This document shows, piece after piece, positions 9,284 to 20,483 of a stretch of 64,000 bases of DNA. Position 1 is the stretch's first letter, and the number at the start of each line of letters is the position of its first letter. The translations under genes were made by a program, and so were the position numbers. The DNA is from Eubacterium plexicaudatum ASF492 (GTDB lineage Bacteria > Bacillota > Clostridia > Lachnospirales > Lachnospiraceae), in assembly GCF_000364225.2 (NCBI RefSeq), contig NZ_AQFT02000001.1, positions 1,178,001-1,242,000 on the forward strand, read 5' to 3'. The notes beneath the pieces were generated by a model. That model made no database searches. It was not told the origin of the DNA and saw only the letters and a program-made list of their open reading frames with translations.

Positions 9284-9943
9284 ATGCCGGTTTATCGTTT
9301 GCCAAACCAGGAAATTGTTTTTCCGGATCCTTTGCTGGCACGTGAAGACGGACTGCTGGCAGTCGGCGGGGATCTGTGCGTCGAGCGTCTTCTGCTGGCT
9401 TATACAAATGGAATATTTCCATGGTATGAGCCGGGAGAGGAGATTTTGTGGTGGTGCCCGAACAGACGTTTTGTGATTATACCAGAAGAAATTCATGAAT
9501 CTCATTCTATGAAAAAAAACAGGAAAAAGCATGTGCTGCAGCTTGTGTGGAACCGGGATTTTGCCGATACGATGCATCGCTGCCGGATGAAACGGGAACA
9601 TGCGGAGGGAACCTGGATCTCCGATGAGATGGAAGCCGCGTACGGACGGCTGCATCAGGCGGGATATGCCGTCAGTGTAGAAGTATATGAAGATGGCGTA
9701 TTGGCCGGCGGCCTGTACGGTGTTTCGATTGGGACGTGTTTTTTTGGAGAGAGTATGTTTTCGGAAAAAGAAAACGGGTCGAAAGCGGCTTTACTTTTGT
9801 TTGCACGGGAGCTGGAACGCCTTGGGTTCTGCATGATAGACTGCCAGTTTCATACGCAGCATCTGGAACGTATGGGCGGGCGGTATGTTTCGTGGGAGTC
9901 CTACCGGACGATGCTCAAAGGCTGCAGGAAATCGGGGCAATGA
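9284..9943 (+). CDS. aat: Leucyl/phenylalanyl-tRNA-protein transferase
   Basis: 219 residues, normal for Aat. The enzyme transfers Leu or Phe from tRNA to proteins starting with Lys or Arg, creating the N-degron read by ClpS. Diagnostic blocks are present: LLAVGGDL, GIFPWYEPGEEILWWCPNRR, EGTWI, YEDGVLAGGLYGVSIGTCFFGESMFS and DCQFHTQHLERMGG. Start ATG with AGGAGG 8 bases upstream. Together with clpS and clpA it forms a complete N-degron cassette. Confidence 0.93.
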   Translation: MPVYRLPNQEIVFPDPLLAREDGLLAVGGDLCVERLLLAYTNGIFPWYEPGEEILWWCPNRRFVIIPEEIHESHSMKKNRKKHVLQLVWNRDFADTMHRCRMKREHAEGTWISDEMEAAYGRLHQAGYAVSVEVYEDGVLAGGLYGVSIGTCFFGESMFSEKENGSKAALLLFARELERLGFCMIDCQFHTQHLERMGGRYVSWESYRTMLKGCRKSGQ

Positions 9944-9945
9944 TC

Positions 9946-9968
9946 AAAGAGCAGAAATGCTCTTTTTT
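9946..9968 (+). terminator. Intrinsic terminator after aat
   Basis: AAAGAGC and GCTCTTT arms with a six-base loop and a T tract. Confidence 0.8.
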
Positions 9969-10035
9969 TATATTTTTTTTATAATCTGTTTATAAAAGCT
10001 TCATAGTTTAATTGCAAAGAATTTGCAAAAACATG

Positions 10036-10064
10036 TTGACAAAGAAAATAGGGAGTGTTATCTT
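10036..10064 (+). promoter_or_regulatory. Sigma-A promoter of the hrcA operon
   Basis: TTGACA at 10036, 17-base spacer, TATCTT at 10059-10064, placed just before the CIRCE operator, so HrcA bound there would block initiation. Confidence 0.8.
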
Positions 10065-10077
10065 AGTCATATCAATA

Positions 10078-10104
10078 TTAGCACTCTAATTCATTGAGTG
10101 CTAA
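10078..10104 (+). promoter_or_regulatory. CIRCE operator (HrcA binding site)
   Basis: Exact inverted repeat TTAGCACTC, nine bases, GAGTGCTAA. This is the classical heat-shock operator bound by HrcA with GroE help. It marks the downstream hrcA-grpE-dnaK-dnaJ operon as class I heat-shock regulated. Confidence 0.97.
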
Positions 10105-10201
10105 CAAAAAGGCAAAGTGTTCCGGCTGTGTTCATACAATATACGGACAGCTGAAACAGCAGTTGATTGAAAGAAAAAGAAAGGCTGTGAGTGTACTTTT
10201 T

Positions 10202-11317
10202 ATGGAGGGACTTGATGAAAGAAAGACCAGGATCTTAAAAGCCATCATAAAAAATTACCTGGATACAGGTGAGCCGGTTGGTTCCAGAACGATCTCAAAG
10301 TACACGGATTTGCATTTGAGTTCTGCAACGATTCGTAATGAGATGTCAGATTTGGAAGAATTGGGATATATTCTCCAGCCGCATACCTCAGCCGGACGCA
10401 TTCCGTCCGATAAAGGTTACCGGTTTTACGTTGATAATCTGATTGCGGAAAAAAACCAGGAAATAAACGATATGCAGAATTTGGTTATAGAGCATACCGA
10501 AAAGATGGAAAAGGTATTGAAAAAAGTTGCCAGGCTGCTGGCAAATAATACCGAGTATGCGGCTGTGATTACCGGGCCGCAGTACCACCACAGCAAACTG
10601 AAATTTATACAGCTGTCAAAGGTGGATGCAGGCCAGCTGCTTTGTGTCATTGTGCTGGAAGGTAATATTGTAAAAAATAAAATGCTGAGATTCAGTGAGG
10701 AACTCAACGATGAACAGCTGCTGAAGCTGAACATTCTTCTGAATACGAGTCTGAACGGATTGTCTATGGAACAGATCAATCTGGGAATGATATCCGCACT
10801 GAAAGATCAGGCCGGCATTCACAGCAAAATCGTAGGCGATGTGCTGGATGCGGTAGCGGAAGCGATCGGAGAGGACGAAGACCTGCAGATTTATACGAGC
10901 GGGGCGACCAATATATTTAAATATCCGGAGCTTAGCAATTCCGAAAAAGCGAGTGAATTTATTTCCGCTTTTGAAGAAAAACAGGCGCTTGCCAATATGA
11001 TTACCGATAAGCTGGGAGGACAGGAACCGGGCACCGGCATACAGGTGTATATCGGAGAGGAAAGCCCGATTAAAACAATGAAAGACTGCAGTGTTGTGAC
11101 GGCATCGTATGATCTTGGCGACGGGGTGACCGGTACGATCGGCATTATAGGGCCAAAGCGTATGGATTACGAAAGAGTGCTGAATAATTTGAAACATTTG
11201 AAAAAACAGCTGGATGGGATATATCAGAAAGATCAGAAATATCAAAAAGATCAGAAATATCAAAAAGATCAGAAATATCAAAAAGAGGAAAAACCTACGG
11301 GCGGTTCGAGTGGTTAA
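10202..11317 (+). CDS. hrcA: Heat-inducible transcription repressor HrcA
   Basis: About 371 residues. N-terminal winged helix with GLDERKTRILKAII, DTGEPVGSRTISKYTDL and SSATIRNEMSDLEELGYI. It binds CIRCE and represses its own operon. The start is not certain: ATG 10202 has no clear ribosome site, and an in-frame GTG at 10187 follows AAAGG closely. The longer open frame that begins inside CIRCE is not plausible. The C-terminus carries an unusual run of YQKDQK repeats (see the repeat feature), making the protein somewhat longer than the usual 340-350 residues. Confidence 0.92.
   Translation: MEGLDERKTRILKAIIKNYLDTGEPVGSRTISKYTDLHLSSATIRNEMSDLEELGYILQPHTSAGRIPSDKGYRFYVDNLIAEKNQEINDMQNLVIEHTEKMEKVLKKVARLLANNTEYAAVITGPQYHHSKLKFIQLSKVDAGQLLCVIVLEGNIVKNKMLRFSEELNDEQLLKLNILLNTSLNGLSMEQINLGMISALKDQAGIHSKIVGDVLDAVAEAIGEDEDLQIYTSGATNIFKYPELSNSEKASEFISAFEEKQALANMITDKLGGQEPGTGIQVYIGEESPIKTMKDCSVVTASYDLGDGVTGTIGIIGPKRMDYERVLNNLKHLKKQLDGIYQKDQKYQKDQKYQKDQKYQKEEKPTGGSSG
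11222..11290 (+). repeat. 18-base tandem repeat at the 3' end of hrcA
   Basis: About 3.8 copies of an 18-base unit coding YQKDQK (11222-11239, 11240-11257, 11258-11275, partial to 11290). The unit length keeps the frame, so copy-number change would alter only tail length. The copies differ by one base (CAGAAA against CAAAAA). Confidence 0.9.
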
Positions 11318-11337
11318 AACAGAAAGGAGCAGAACGC

Positions 11338-12001
11338 GTGGAAACAAATATGGATCAAATGGAAGAAGATATCCTGCAGGATACGGAAGCGGAGCAGGAC
11401 GCAGCCGAAACACCGGAAGATGAGGCGGCGCAGGAAGCAGAAGAAGAAAAAGAAGAAAAAGACGGCACGCAGGAGACAGAAGAAAATGACGAACAGTCCG
11501 ATGCAGCCGAGGAAGCCGGCCAGTCAGGCGGAAAAAAAGGATTTTTAAGAAAAATAAGAAAAAAGATAAAAAGATGAAAAAATTGAAGAGCTGACCGATC
11601 AGGTAAAGCGCCAGATGGCAGAATTTGACAATTTCCGCAAGCGTACGGAAAAAGAAAAGACACAGATGTATGAAATCGGAGCAAAGAGCATTATTGAAAA
11701 AGTGCTTCCGGTTGTAGACAATTTCGAAAGAGGCCTTGCGGCCGTCCCTGAAGAAAATCAGGACGATGCGTTTGTAGAAGGCATGAATAAAATATACAAA
11801 CAGATAATGACGATGCTGGAAGAAGCGGATGTCAGGCCGATTGAAGCCATCGGTAAAGAATTCGATCCGAATCTGCACAATGCGGTTATGCAGACGGAAA
11901 GCGAAGAATATGAAACCGGTATTGTTGCGCAGGAACTTCAAAAAGGATATACGTATCGGGACAGTGTGGTTAGACACAGTATGGTAGCAGTAGTCAGTTA
12001 A
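11338..12001 (+). CDS. grpE: GrpE nucleotide exchange factor (two apparent frameshifts)
   Basis: GrpE releases ADP from DnaK. GTG start at 11338 with AAAGGAG at good spacing. The acidic N-terminal tail (to about residue 65) is followed by the GrpE domain (QMAEFDNFRKRTEKEK, VLPVVDNFERGL, GKEFDPNLHNAVMQ, VVRHSMVAVV). In the raw sequence the first frame stops at 11577 and the domain lies in another frame from about 11574. Restoring one A in each of the runs 11550-11554 and 11568-11572 gives a smooth RKNKKKDKKDEKIEELTDQ link and 221 residues. One lost A alone would not repair it; removing one A from the second run would also work. Essential in most bacteria, which argues for a sequence error. Confidence 0.85.
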
Positions 12002-12059
12002 TCAAAAAGTTTCACAGATCATAGATATGCCTGCGGGCATCAAATATTAGGAGGAATGA

Positions 12060-13943
<1,884 letters not shown>

Positions 13944-14026
13944 GATATAAATTTAAATAAGATATAAATGTAAGATAGTAATTTAAGTATGGAAATGAAA
14001 TATGTAGTGCAGGCAGAGGAAAAGTT

Positions 14027-15211
14027 ATGGCAGAGCAGAAAAGAGATTATTACGAGGTTCTAGGGGTAGCAAAAAATGCCGGGGATGGGGAGATTAAAAA
14101 AGCTTACCGCGTCCTCGCAAAGAAATACCATCCGGATATGAATCCTGGTGATAAAGAAGCGGAAAAGAAGTTCAAAGAAGCTTCCGAAGCCTATGCGATC
14201 TTAAGCGATCCGGAAAAACGCAGACAGTACGACCAGTTTGGCCACGCCGCTTTTGAAGGCGGCGGTGGCGGAGGAGCCGGTGGCTTTGACTTCTCCGGTA
14301 TGGATTTTGGTGATATTTTCGGTGATATTTTTGGAGACTTTTTCGGAGGCGGCAGCAGCAGACGAAGCAGCAACGGTCCGATGAAAGGAGCCAATGTACG
14401 TGCCAGCGTACGGATTACGTTTGAAGAAGCAGTCTTTGGATGCGAAAAAGAATTGGAACTGGTATTAAAAGACGATTGTCCACAGTGCCATGGAAGCGGT
14501 GCGAAGCCAGGAACGAAACCTGAGACTTGTACAAAGTGCGGCGGCAAGGGCAAAGTAATGTTCACACAGCAGTCACTGTTTGGCATGGTTCAAAATGTAC
14601 AGACCTGTCCGGATTGCCGTGGTACCGGTAAAGTAGTAAAAGAAAAGTGTACACAATGTCATGGCAACGGATATGTATCCAATAAGAAAAAAATATCCGT
14701 CAGCATTCCGCCGGGAATTGACAGCGGACAAAGCGTACGGATTCGTGAAAAAGGAGAACCAGGTTCAAATGGCGGACCAAGAGGAGATTTGCTTGTAGAA
14801 GTTCTGATTACAAACCATCCGATCTTCCAGCGGCAGGATATGAATATTTATTCTTCGGCTCCGATCTCTTATGCGCAGGCAGCGCTTGGCGGAGAAATCC
14901 GCATCCGTACGATCGACGGCGATGTATTGTATAATGTAAAGCCGGGAACACAGACGGATACCAGAATCCGATTAAAGGGCAAAGGCGTGCCTTCTCTTCG
15001 AAATAAAAATATCCGCGGCGACCAGTACGTTACTCTTGTGGTACAGGTACCGACCGGCTTAAGCGCAGAAGCAAAGGAAGCATTGCGTAAATTTGACGAA
15101 ATCAGCGGCAATTCTTTGAAGAATCAGGCGGATGCATCTGCAGGAAACGGAAAAAAGAGCGGACGAAAAACATTTATGGATAAAGTAAAGGATGTGTTTG
15201 AAGACATTTAA
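14027..15211 (+). CDS. dnaJ: Chaperone DnaJ (Hsp40)
   Basis: 394 residues with all standard parts: J domain (1-70) with HPD in [11 protein letters not shown], a Gly/Phe-rich linker, four CxxCxGxG zinc motifs ([32 protein letters not shown]) and the C-terminal peptide-binding region. It stimulates DnaK ATPase. Last gene of the operon; a terminator follows at 15235. Confidence 0.97.
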   Translation: MAEQKRDYYEVLGVAKNAGDGEIKKAYRVLAKKYHPDMNPGDKEAEKKFKEASEAYAILSDPEKRRQYDQFGHAAFEGGGGGGAGGFDFSGMDFGDIFGDIFGDFFGGGSSRRSSNGPMKGANVRASVRITFEEAVFGCEKELELVLKDDCPQCHGSGAKPGTKPETCTKCGGKGKVMFTQQSLFGMVQNVQTCPDCRGTGKVVKEKCTQCHGNGYVSNKKKISVSIPPGIDSGQSVRIREKGEPGSNGGPRGDLLVEVLITNHPIFQRQDMNIYSSAPISYAQAALGGEIRIRTIDGDVLYNVKPGTQTDTRIRLKGKGVPSLRNKNIRGDQYVTLVVQVPTGLSAEAKEALRKFDEISGNSLKNQADASAGNGKKSGRKTFMDKVKDVFEDI

Positions 15212-15234
15212 ATGGTTCGGATCGTCCAAGACAG

Positions 15235-15263
15235 CGGCAGGAGAGAATCCTGCCGTTTTTTTT
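15235..15263 (+). terminator. Intrinsic terminator after dnaJ
   Basis: CGGCAGGA and TCCTGCCG arms around a five-base loop and a T8 tract. Confidence 0.88.
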
Positions 15264-15475
15264 CGCATTTGAAACGGCTGCACGGGCAACATTGCGGACT
15301 GTTTTTTGCCATTGCTCACAGAAAAAAGGGGATAGAATGGCCGGCTCGTTGTGAAATATGTAGAAAAATTAAATTTCACACCGGAAACACTTGTTTTTTG
15401 ATTCAATATTAGAGAAAATAAAAGACAGAGTCTATTTACAGTTCAGCCTCAGGCAGAAACAGGAGAGAGAATGGA

Positions 15476-16242
15476 ATGACAAAACAGGTACCAGGAGTCC
15501 GTTCGGGAAATGGGGGCTTTTTACGCAAACCGGAATTAAATACGGAACCATTAAAACCGGAGGCTCAAAAACTGAATTCGCAAAAAACGGAATCAAAAAA
15601 CCAGAATTTCTGAAAACGGAATTACAGAAAGCAGAATCGAAAAAACTGGAATTACAACAGTCTGCCGTGAGCCAGAATAAACTGGAATTACACAAGCAAG
15701 AACAGCGCCCGTTTAAAAGTACGTCGGAACAGTCAGCCGAGAAAATGATACAAAAACAACATGAATTTGAAATGTGGCGCAAACAGGAAACGGAACGTCT
15801 GGAAACAGGGAAACAAAATTTACGCAGGCAAACGCGCAAGATGGAGCAGGAACGGATCCAGCTGAATATTGAAAAAGCGCATTTTTATCGGCAGCAGGAG
15901 TTTCAGGAGACAAAAAAGAAGCACGAGGAACATCTGCTGGAAATGAAACGGCAGATTTTAGAAGGAGAACTGTACAAGCTGGCGGAAGAAAAAAAGCAGT
16001 TTGAGCAGAAAAAAAGTTTTTACGATCAGGTGGAAGCGTACCAGAAAGAGGATATTCGTAAAAAACCGGCTGCGATCCATGGAACGATGTTTTTTGCCGG
16101 TGTCAACAGCCAGAGTTCTTTGAAAAAACGATATAAAGATTTGCTGAAAATCTACCATCCGGATAATAAATGCGGAGATACGGACGCGATTCAGGAAATT
16201 AACCGGGAATATCAGCGTCTTATGGCCAAGCTGCAGGGATAA
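15476..16242 (+). CDS. Coiled-coil protein with C-terminal J domain (one apparent frameshift)
   Basis: About 255 residues if one A is restored in the run 15595-15600. The ATG at 15476 (MTKQVPGVRSG) has AGGAGA upstream; a nearer ATG at 15471 opens only two codons. The raw frame from this start ends soon after the run, while the frame after it is open to 16242. Residues about 20-80 are a degenerate KPEx/KTEx/KLEL repeat. Residues 85-190 are a long charged coiled coil rich in Glu, Lys and Gln. The C-terminal 40 residues are a J-domain-like end: SLKKRYKDLLKIYHPDN with HPD. It probably recruits DnaK to some structure; the target is unknown. Its place right after the dnaK-dnaJ operon supports a chaperone link but it has its own transcription unit. 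Confidence 0.7.
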
Positions 16243-16274
16243 CATAAAATTTGAAACGGAAAGGCATACATGAA

Positions 16275-17231
16275 ATGAAATGGGATAAATACACGATTGC
16301 CACAACGACAGCGGCAGAAGAGGTGATTGCTGCAATGCTGGCAGAGCTTGGCATTGAAGGGGTTGAGATTGAAAATCACGTGCCGCTGACAGAGCAGGAA
16401 GCGGGCGATATGTTTATTGATTTTCCACCGGAACTGCCGCCGGACGACGGTACAAGCAAAGTAAGCTTTTATCTGGATGCGGACCAGGATGCGAGGGAGC
16501 TGTTAGCACAGGTGCGCGCAGCGCTGGAGGAGGAAAAACAGTATCTGGATATCGGTTCCGCAGCGATAACGAAAGAGCAGACCGAAGATGTGGACTGGAT
16601 GAACAACTGGAAGCAGTTCTTTCAGTCGTTTACGATTGACAATATTTTAATTAAGCCAACCTGGGAAAATTTAAAAACGGATGATAAAGAAAAAATTCTT
16701 ATAGAGATTGATCCAGGCATTTCTTTCGGAACAGGCAAACATGAAACGACACAGCTGTGTATCCGGCAGATGCAAAAGTATATGCGGCAGGCAGAGGGCA
16801 TGTGCGTGCTGGACGCCGGCTGCGGCAGCGGAATTTTGTCGATTGTGGCATTAAAGCTGGGTGCGGCACATGTTACCGGTATTGATGTTGATGAAAACTG
16901 TATTGTTTCATCGAAGGAAAATATGCAGGTGAATCATCTGGGCGACTCGTTATGGAACTTTTACTGCGGCAATCTGATCGAAGATGAAGCGATGCGCCGC
17001 CGGGAAGGGAATGGAAGTTACGACCTGATTACGGCGAATATTCTGGCGGATGTGATTGTACCAATGGCGCCATACCTGTACCCATGTCTGAAAAAGGGCG
17101 GTATTTTAATTACGTCCGGTATTATTGACTTTAAGGAGCAGGAAGTTCGCAAAGCGTTGGAAGATGCGGGATTTACAGTGCTGGAGACAAACGTTGACGG
17201 CGAATGGGTCAATCTTACCGCTCAAAAATAG
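16275..17231 (+). CDS. prmA: Ribosomal protein L11 methyltransferase
   Basis: 318 residues from the ATG at 16275 (MKWDKYTIATTTAAEE), chosen because family members start this way and a GGAAAGG box lies upstream. SAM-binding motif VLDAGCGSGILSIVALKLGA near residue 180 and DLITANILADV match PrmA. It methylates L11 using S-adenosylmethionine. It is followed closely by rsmE, a pairing common in Firmicutes. Confidence 0.95.
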   Translation: MKWDKYTIATTTAAEEVIAAMLAELGIEGVEIENHVPLTEQEAGDMFIDFPPELPPDDGTSKVSFYLDADQDARELLAQVRAALEEEKQYLDIGSAAITKEQTEDVDWMNNWKQFFQSFTIDNILIKPTWENLKTDDKEKILIEIDPGISFGTGKHETTQLCIRQMQKYMRQAEGMCVLDAGCGSGILSIVALKLGAAHVTGIDVDENCIVSSKENMQVNHLGDSLWNFYCGNLIEDEAMRRREGNGSYDLITANILADVIVPMAPYLYPCLKKGGILITSGIIDFKEQEVRKALEDAGFTVLETNVDGEWVNLTAQK

Positions 17232-17246
17232 AAAGGCAATGGTATT

Positions 17247-18023
17247 GTGTATCAGTTTTTTGTAAAACAGGAACAGGTTGGAAAAGATTTTATTACGATT
17301 ACGGGACCGGATGTCAATCATATGAAAAACGTACTGCGTATGAAACCGGGCGAGATCGTGCGTGTCAGCAGTACGGACGGGCATGATTACCGATGCGGCG
17401 TACTGGAGCTGACGGATACGTTTGTTCAACTGGATATTTTGGATTCGGACATTGCCGGTACGGAGCTGTCCGGTCGGATTTATTTGTTTCAGGCGCTTCC
17501 AAAAGGAGATCGTATGGAGACGGTTATACAAAAAGCCGTGGAGCTTGGCGTTTATGCAATCATTCCTGTCTCCATGAAATACTGCGTCGTAAAGCTGAAT
17601 GCACAAAAAGCGCAGGCAAAGGCAAAGCGCTGGCAGGCAATTGCGGAGAGTGCGGCAAAGCAGTCCAAACGCAGCCGGATTCCGATCGTACGCCCGGTTA
17701 TGGATTTTGGGCAGGCGGTTTCCTGTGCGATGGAGTGTGACTGCCGTCTTGTACCGTATGAAAATGAAAGCGGAATGCGGTCTACGGCGGAGGCGTTTCG
17801 TTCTATAAAAGCAGGAGAGAGCATCAGTGTTATGATCGGGCCGGAAGGCGGGTTTGCACCGGAAGAGATTGCTGCGGTCAGAGAACATATGCGCGTCCTT
17901 TCTCTGGGGAAACGGATTTTGCGTACGGATACGGCGGCAGTGACAATGCTCTCGGCACTGATGCTGCATCTGGAAATGATGGAATCGGCTGCAATGCCGA
18001 ATCAGGTTACAGGGGTATCATAG
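17247..18023 (+). CDS. rsmE: 16S rRNA m3U1498 methyltransferase RsmE
   Basis: 258 residues, GTG start with AAAGG upstream. Family blocks: HMKNVLRMKPGE, FQALPKGDRMETVIQKAVELGV, MIGPEGGFAPEE and LGKRILRTDTAAVTMLSAL, the last two forming the SPOUT knot and SAM site. Two bases separate it from the cysteine desulfurase gene, so prmA-rsmE-desulfurase-thiI looks like one operon. Confidence 0.95.
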   Translation: MYQFFVKQEQVGKDFITITGPDVNHMKNVLRMKPGEIVRVSSTDGHDYRCGVLELTDTFVQLDILDSDIAGTELSGRIYLFQALPKGDRMETVIQKAVELGVYAIIPVSMKYCVVKLNAQKAQAKAKRWQAIAESAAKQSKRSRIPIVRPVMDFGQAVSCAMECDCRLVPYENESGMRSTAEAFRSIKAGESISVMIGPEGGFAPEEIAAVREHMRVLSLGKRILRTDTAAVTMLSALMLHLEMMESAAMPNQVTGVS

Positions 18024-18025
18024 TT

Positions 18026-19180
18026 ATGGTGGCATATTTAGATCATTCGGCAACAACGAGATGTTTTGAACGTGTGCAGGAAATTGTCCGAAAGACCATG
18101 GATGACGCCTATGGCAATCCTTCTTCCATGCATAAAAAAGGAATGGAAGCGGAAACCATTGTCAGAGGCGCGGCGCAGACGATCGCAAAAACGCTGAAAG
18201 CAACGGAAAAAGAAATAATTTTTACTTCGGGCGGAACAGAGTCGAACAATCTGGCGCTGATCGGAGCGGCGATGGCGCACCGACGCGCCGGAAATCGTCT
18301 GATTACGACGCAGATCGAGCATCCGTCCGTATCAAACACAATGAAATATCTGCAGGAACAGGGATTTGAAGTGATATGGCTGCCGGTCAGCCGGGACGGC
18401 ATCGTTTCCACGGACGCACTGCAGGAAGCGGTAAATGATGCGACGGTGCTTGTGTCTGTGATGCATGTGAACAATGAGATCGGATCCATACAGCCGCTTG
18501 CGGAAGCGGCAAAGATTATTCATGAAAAAAATCCAAACACGCTGTTTCATGTAGATGCGGTGCAGTCTTACGGCAAAATGCGGATTCGCCCGAAAAAACT
18601 GGGGATTGACCTGCTTTCGGCCAGCGGACATAAAATACATGGTCCGAAAGGAATCGGCTTTTTATATCGCAGGGAAAAGATAAGACTGCAGCCGATTTTA
18701 TTCGGCGGCGGCCAGCAGGCGGGACTTCGTTCCGGAACGCACAACGTACCGGGCATTGCAGGACTTGGGGAAGCAGCAGCGGAAGCTTATGAAAATCAGG
18801 AAGACAAAACGGTCCGTTTGCGCGAATGCAAAGAACGATTGCTGGAGCGGACGGCGCAGATTGAGGGCATTGTGATCAATAGTCCGATAGGGGATGACGG
18901 TGCGCCGCACATTGTGAATCTGTCCATACCGGGAATCCGCAGTGAAGTGATGCTGCATGCACTGGAAGAACACGGCATCTATGTGTCGGCCGGATCTGCC
19001 TGCGCATCGAACCATCCCGAACCGTCCCGTACGCTGCAGGCAATCGGTCTGGAGCCGGCGCTGGTAGAATCAGCGCTCCGTTTCAGCTTCAGCAGCAGTA
19101 CGAACTTACAGGAGATTGACTATGCGGCCGAAAAGCTGGCGGAACTTGTGCCAAAGCTGCGAAGATACGTACGGCATTAG
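18026..19180 (+). CDS. Cysteine desulfurase (sulfur donor to ThiI)
   Basis: 384 residues, class V aminotransferase fold. It takes sulfur from cysteine onto an active-site Cys. The PLP-binding Lys203 sits in SASGHKIHGPKG; the PLP phosphate site is FTSGGTESNNLAL; the catalytic Cys is in GSACASNHPEPS (about residue 326). Being immediately upstream of thiI, it most likely plays the NifZ role of B. subtilis, feeding 4-thiouridine synthesis, rather than general Fe-S assembly. That role is inferred from context. Confidence 0.9.
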   Translation: MVAYLDHSATTRCFERVQEIVRKTMDDAYGNPSSMHKKGMEAETIVRGAAQTIAKTLKATEKEIIFTSGGTESNNLALIGAAMAHRRAGNRLITTQIEHPSVSNTMKYLQEQGFEVIWLPVSRDGIVSTDALQEAVNDATVLVSVMHVNNEIGSIQPLAEAAKIIHEKNPNTLFHVDAVQSYGKMRIRPKKLGIDLLSASGHKIHGPKGIGFLYRREKIRLQPILFGGGQQAGLRSGTHNVPGIAGLGEAAAEAYENQEDKTVRLRECKERLLERTAQIEGIVINSPIGDDGAPHIVNLSIPGIRSEVMLHALEEHGIYVSAGSACASNHPEPSRTLQAIGLEPALVESALRFSFSSSTNLQEIDYAAEKLAELVPKLRRYVRH

Positions 19181-19227
19181 AGTGTTTTATATGAAAAATT
19201 TGTATATAAAAAAGAAAGGATAAGGCC

Positions 19228-20409
19228 ATGTACCAGGCATTTTTAATCAAATACGGTGAGATCGGAGTAAAAGGTAAAAACCGTCATATTTTTGAAGATA
19301 CGCTTGTCAGTCAGACTGCCAATGCGTTAAAAGACGTAGACGGCTCCTTTGTCGTGCGTAAGGAAAACGGCAGAATATATGTGCAGGCGCAGACGGAATT
19401 TGACTTTGATGAAGCAGTCGAAGCGCTTACATGCGTATTTGGCATTGTAGGCATCTGTCCGGTTGTGCTGGTGGAAGATGAGGGTTTTGACAAACTGGCG
19501 CAGACGGTCATTTCCTTTGCGCGGGAAGCGTTTCCGGCACCGGATGTTACGTTTAAAGTAGTGACAAGACGCGCCAGAAAAAATTATCCGCTGGAATCCA
19601 TGGAAGTCAGTTCCGCATTAGGCGAACGTCTGCTGGAAGCATTTCCGAAGTTAAAAGTCGATGTGCATCATCCACAGGTCACGCTGCATGTGGAAATACG
19701 CAATAAAATCAATTTGTATGCGCAGACGATTCCGGGGCCGGGCGGTATGCCGGTCGGCACGGCAGGGCGCGCCATGCTGCTGCTGTCCGGCGGAATTGAC
19801 AGTCCGGTGGCAGGATATATGATTGCCAAACGCGGTGTAAAAATTGATGCGATATATTTTCATGCACCGCCTTATACGAGTGACCGGGCGAAGCAGAAAG
19901 TCATTGATCTGGCAAAAACCATAGCAAAGTATGCCGGTCCGATTCGGCTGCATGTCGTTAATTTTACGGAAATGCAGCTTTATATTTATGAGAAGTGTCC
20001 GCACGATCAGCTTACGATTATTATGCGTCGTTATATGATGCTGCTGGCGGAGCATTTTGCGGCGGAAGATGAAGATCTGGGGCTGATTACCGGAGAAAGC
20101 ATCGGACAGGTCGCCAGTCAGACCATGCAGTCTATGGCTGTAACAAATCAGATATGTAACATGCCGGTTTATCGTCCGCTTGTCGGATTTGACAAACAGG
20201 ATATTGTAGATCTGGCGCAGAAAATCGGAACTTATGAGACTTCCATTTTGCCGTATGAGGACTGCTGTACGATTTTTGTAGCAAAACATCCCGTGACAAA
20301 GCCGAATTTGAAGTCAATTTTAAAGTCGGAATCACACATTACGGAACGGATGAAAGTACTATTTCAAGAAGCAGTGGACACTGCTGAGACGATTCGGGTA
20401 GAAGCCTGA
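19228..20409 (+). CDS. thiI: tRNA 4-thiouridine synthase ThiI (short form)
   Basis: 393 residues: ferredoxin-like and THUMP domains (IKYGEIGVKGKNRHIFED, then RARKNYPLESMEVSS) and an adenylation domain with the PP-loop LLSGGIDSPVAGYMIAKRG near residue 187. It makes s4U8 in tRNA. It lacks the C-terminal rhodanese domain of E. coli ThiI, as in Bacillus, and so depends on a partner desulfurase, the gene just upstream. A strong terminator follows. Confidence 0.95.
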   Translation: MYQAFLIKYGEIGVKGKNRHIFEDTLVSQTANALKDVDGSFVVRKENGRIYVQAQTEFDFDEAVEALTCVFGIVGICPVVLVEDEGFDKLAQTVISFAREAFPAPDVTFKVVTRRARKNYPLESMEVSSALGERLLEAFPKLKVDVHHPQVTLHVEIRNKINLYAQTIPGPGGMPVGTAGRAMLLLSGGIDSPVAGYMIAKRGVKIDAIYFHAPPYTSDRAKQKVIDLAKTIAKYAGPIRLHVVNFTEMQLYIYEKCPHDQLTIIMRRYMMLLAEHFAAEDEDLGLITGESIGQVASQTMQSMAVTNQICNMPVYRPLVGFDKQDIVDLAQKIGTYETSILPYEDCCTIFVAKHPVTKPNLKSILKSESHITERMKVLFQEAVDTAETIRVEA

Positions 20410-20410
20410 G

Positions 20411-20438
20411 AAAAGCCCGCGCCTTTTGGGCGGGCTTT
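20411..20438 (+). terminator. Intrinsic terminator after thiI
   Basis: AAAGCCCGC and GGGCGGGCTTT arms. The plus-strand T tract is short (TTTG), and the A/T ends make it usable in both directions, between convergent genes. Confidence 0.75.
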
Positions 20439-20483
20439 GTGGCGTGTGGGTATCGGGATACCCGGTATGGCCGGCACAATCTG

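Noticed and set aside
10094..10201. Long N-terminal extension of HrcA starting inside CIRCE
   Set aside because: The extra start is a TTG within the operator, has no ribosome site, and the added sequence is not part of the HrcA family.
10616..11977. 453-codon open frame on the minus strand across hrcA and grpE
   Set aside because: It is antisense to conserved genes, and its Phe/Leu/Ile-rich low-complexity sequence mirrors the A-rich Lys/Glu coding strand. No start signal.
11338..12001. Programmed frameshift in grpE
   Set aside because: Two separate run contractions would be needed in a Lys-coding tract, and no regulatory logic is known; the general run-length error explains it better.
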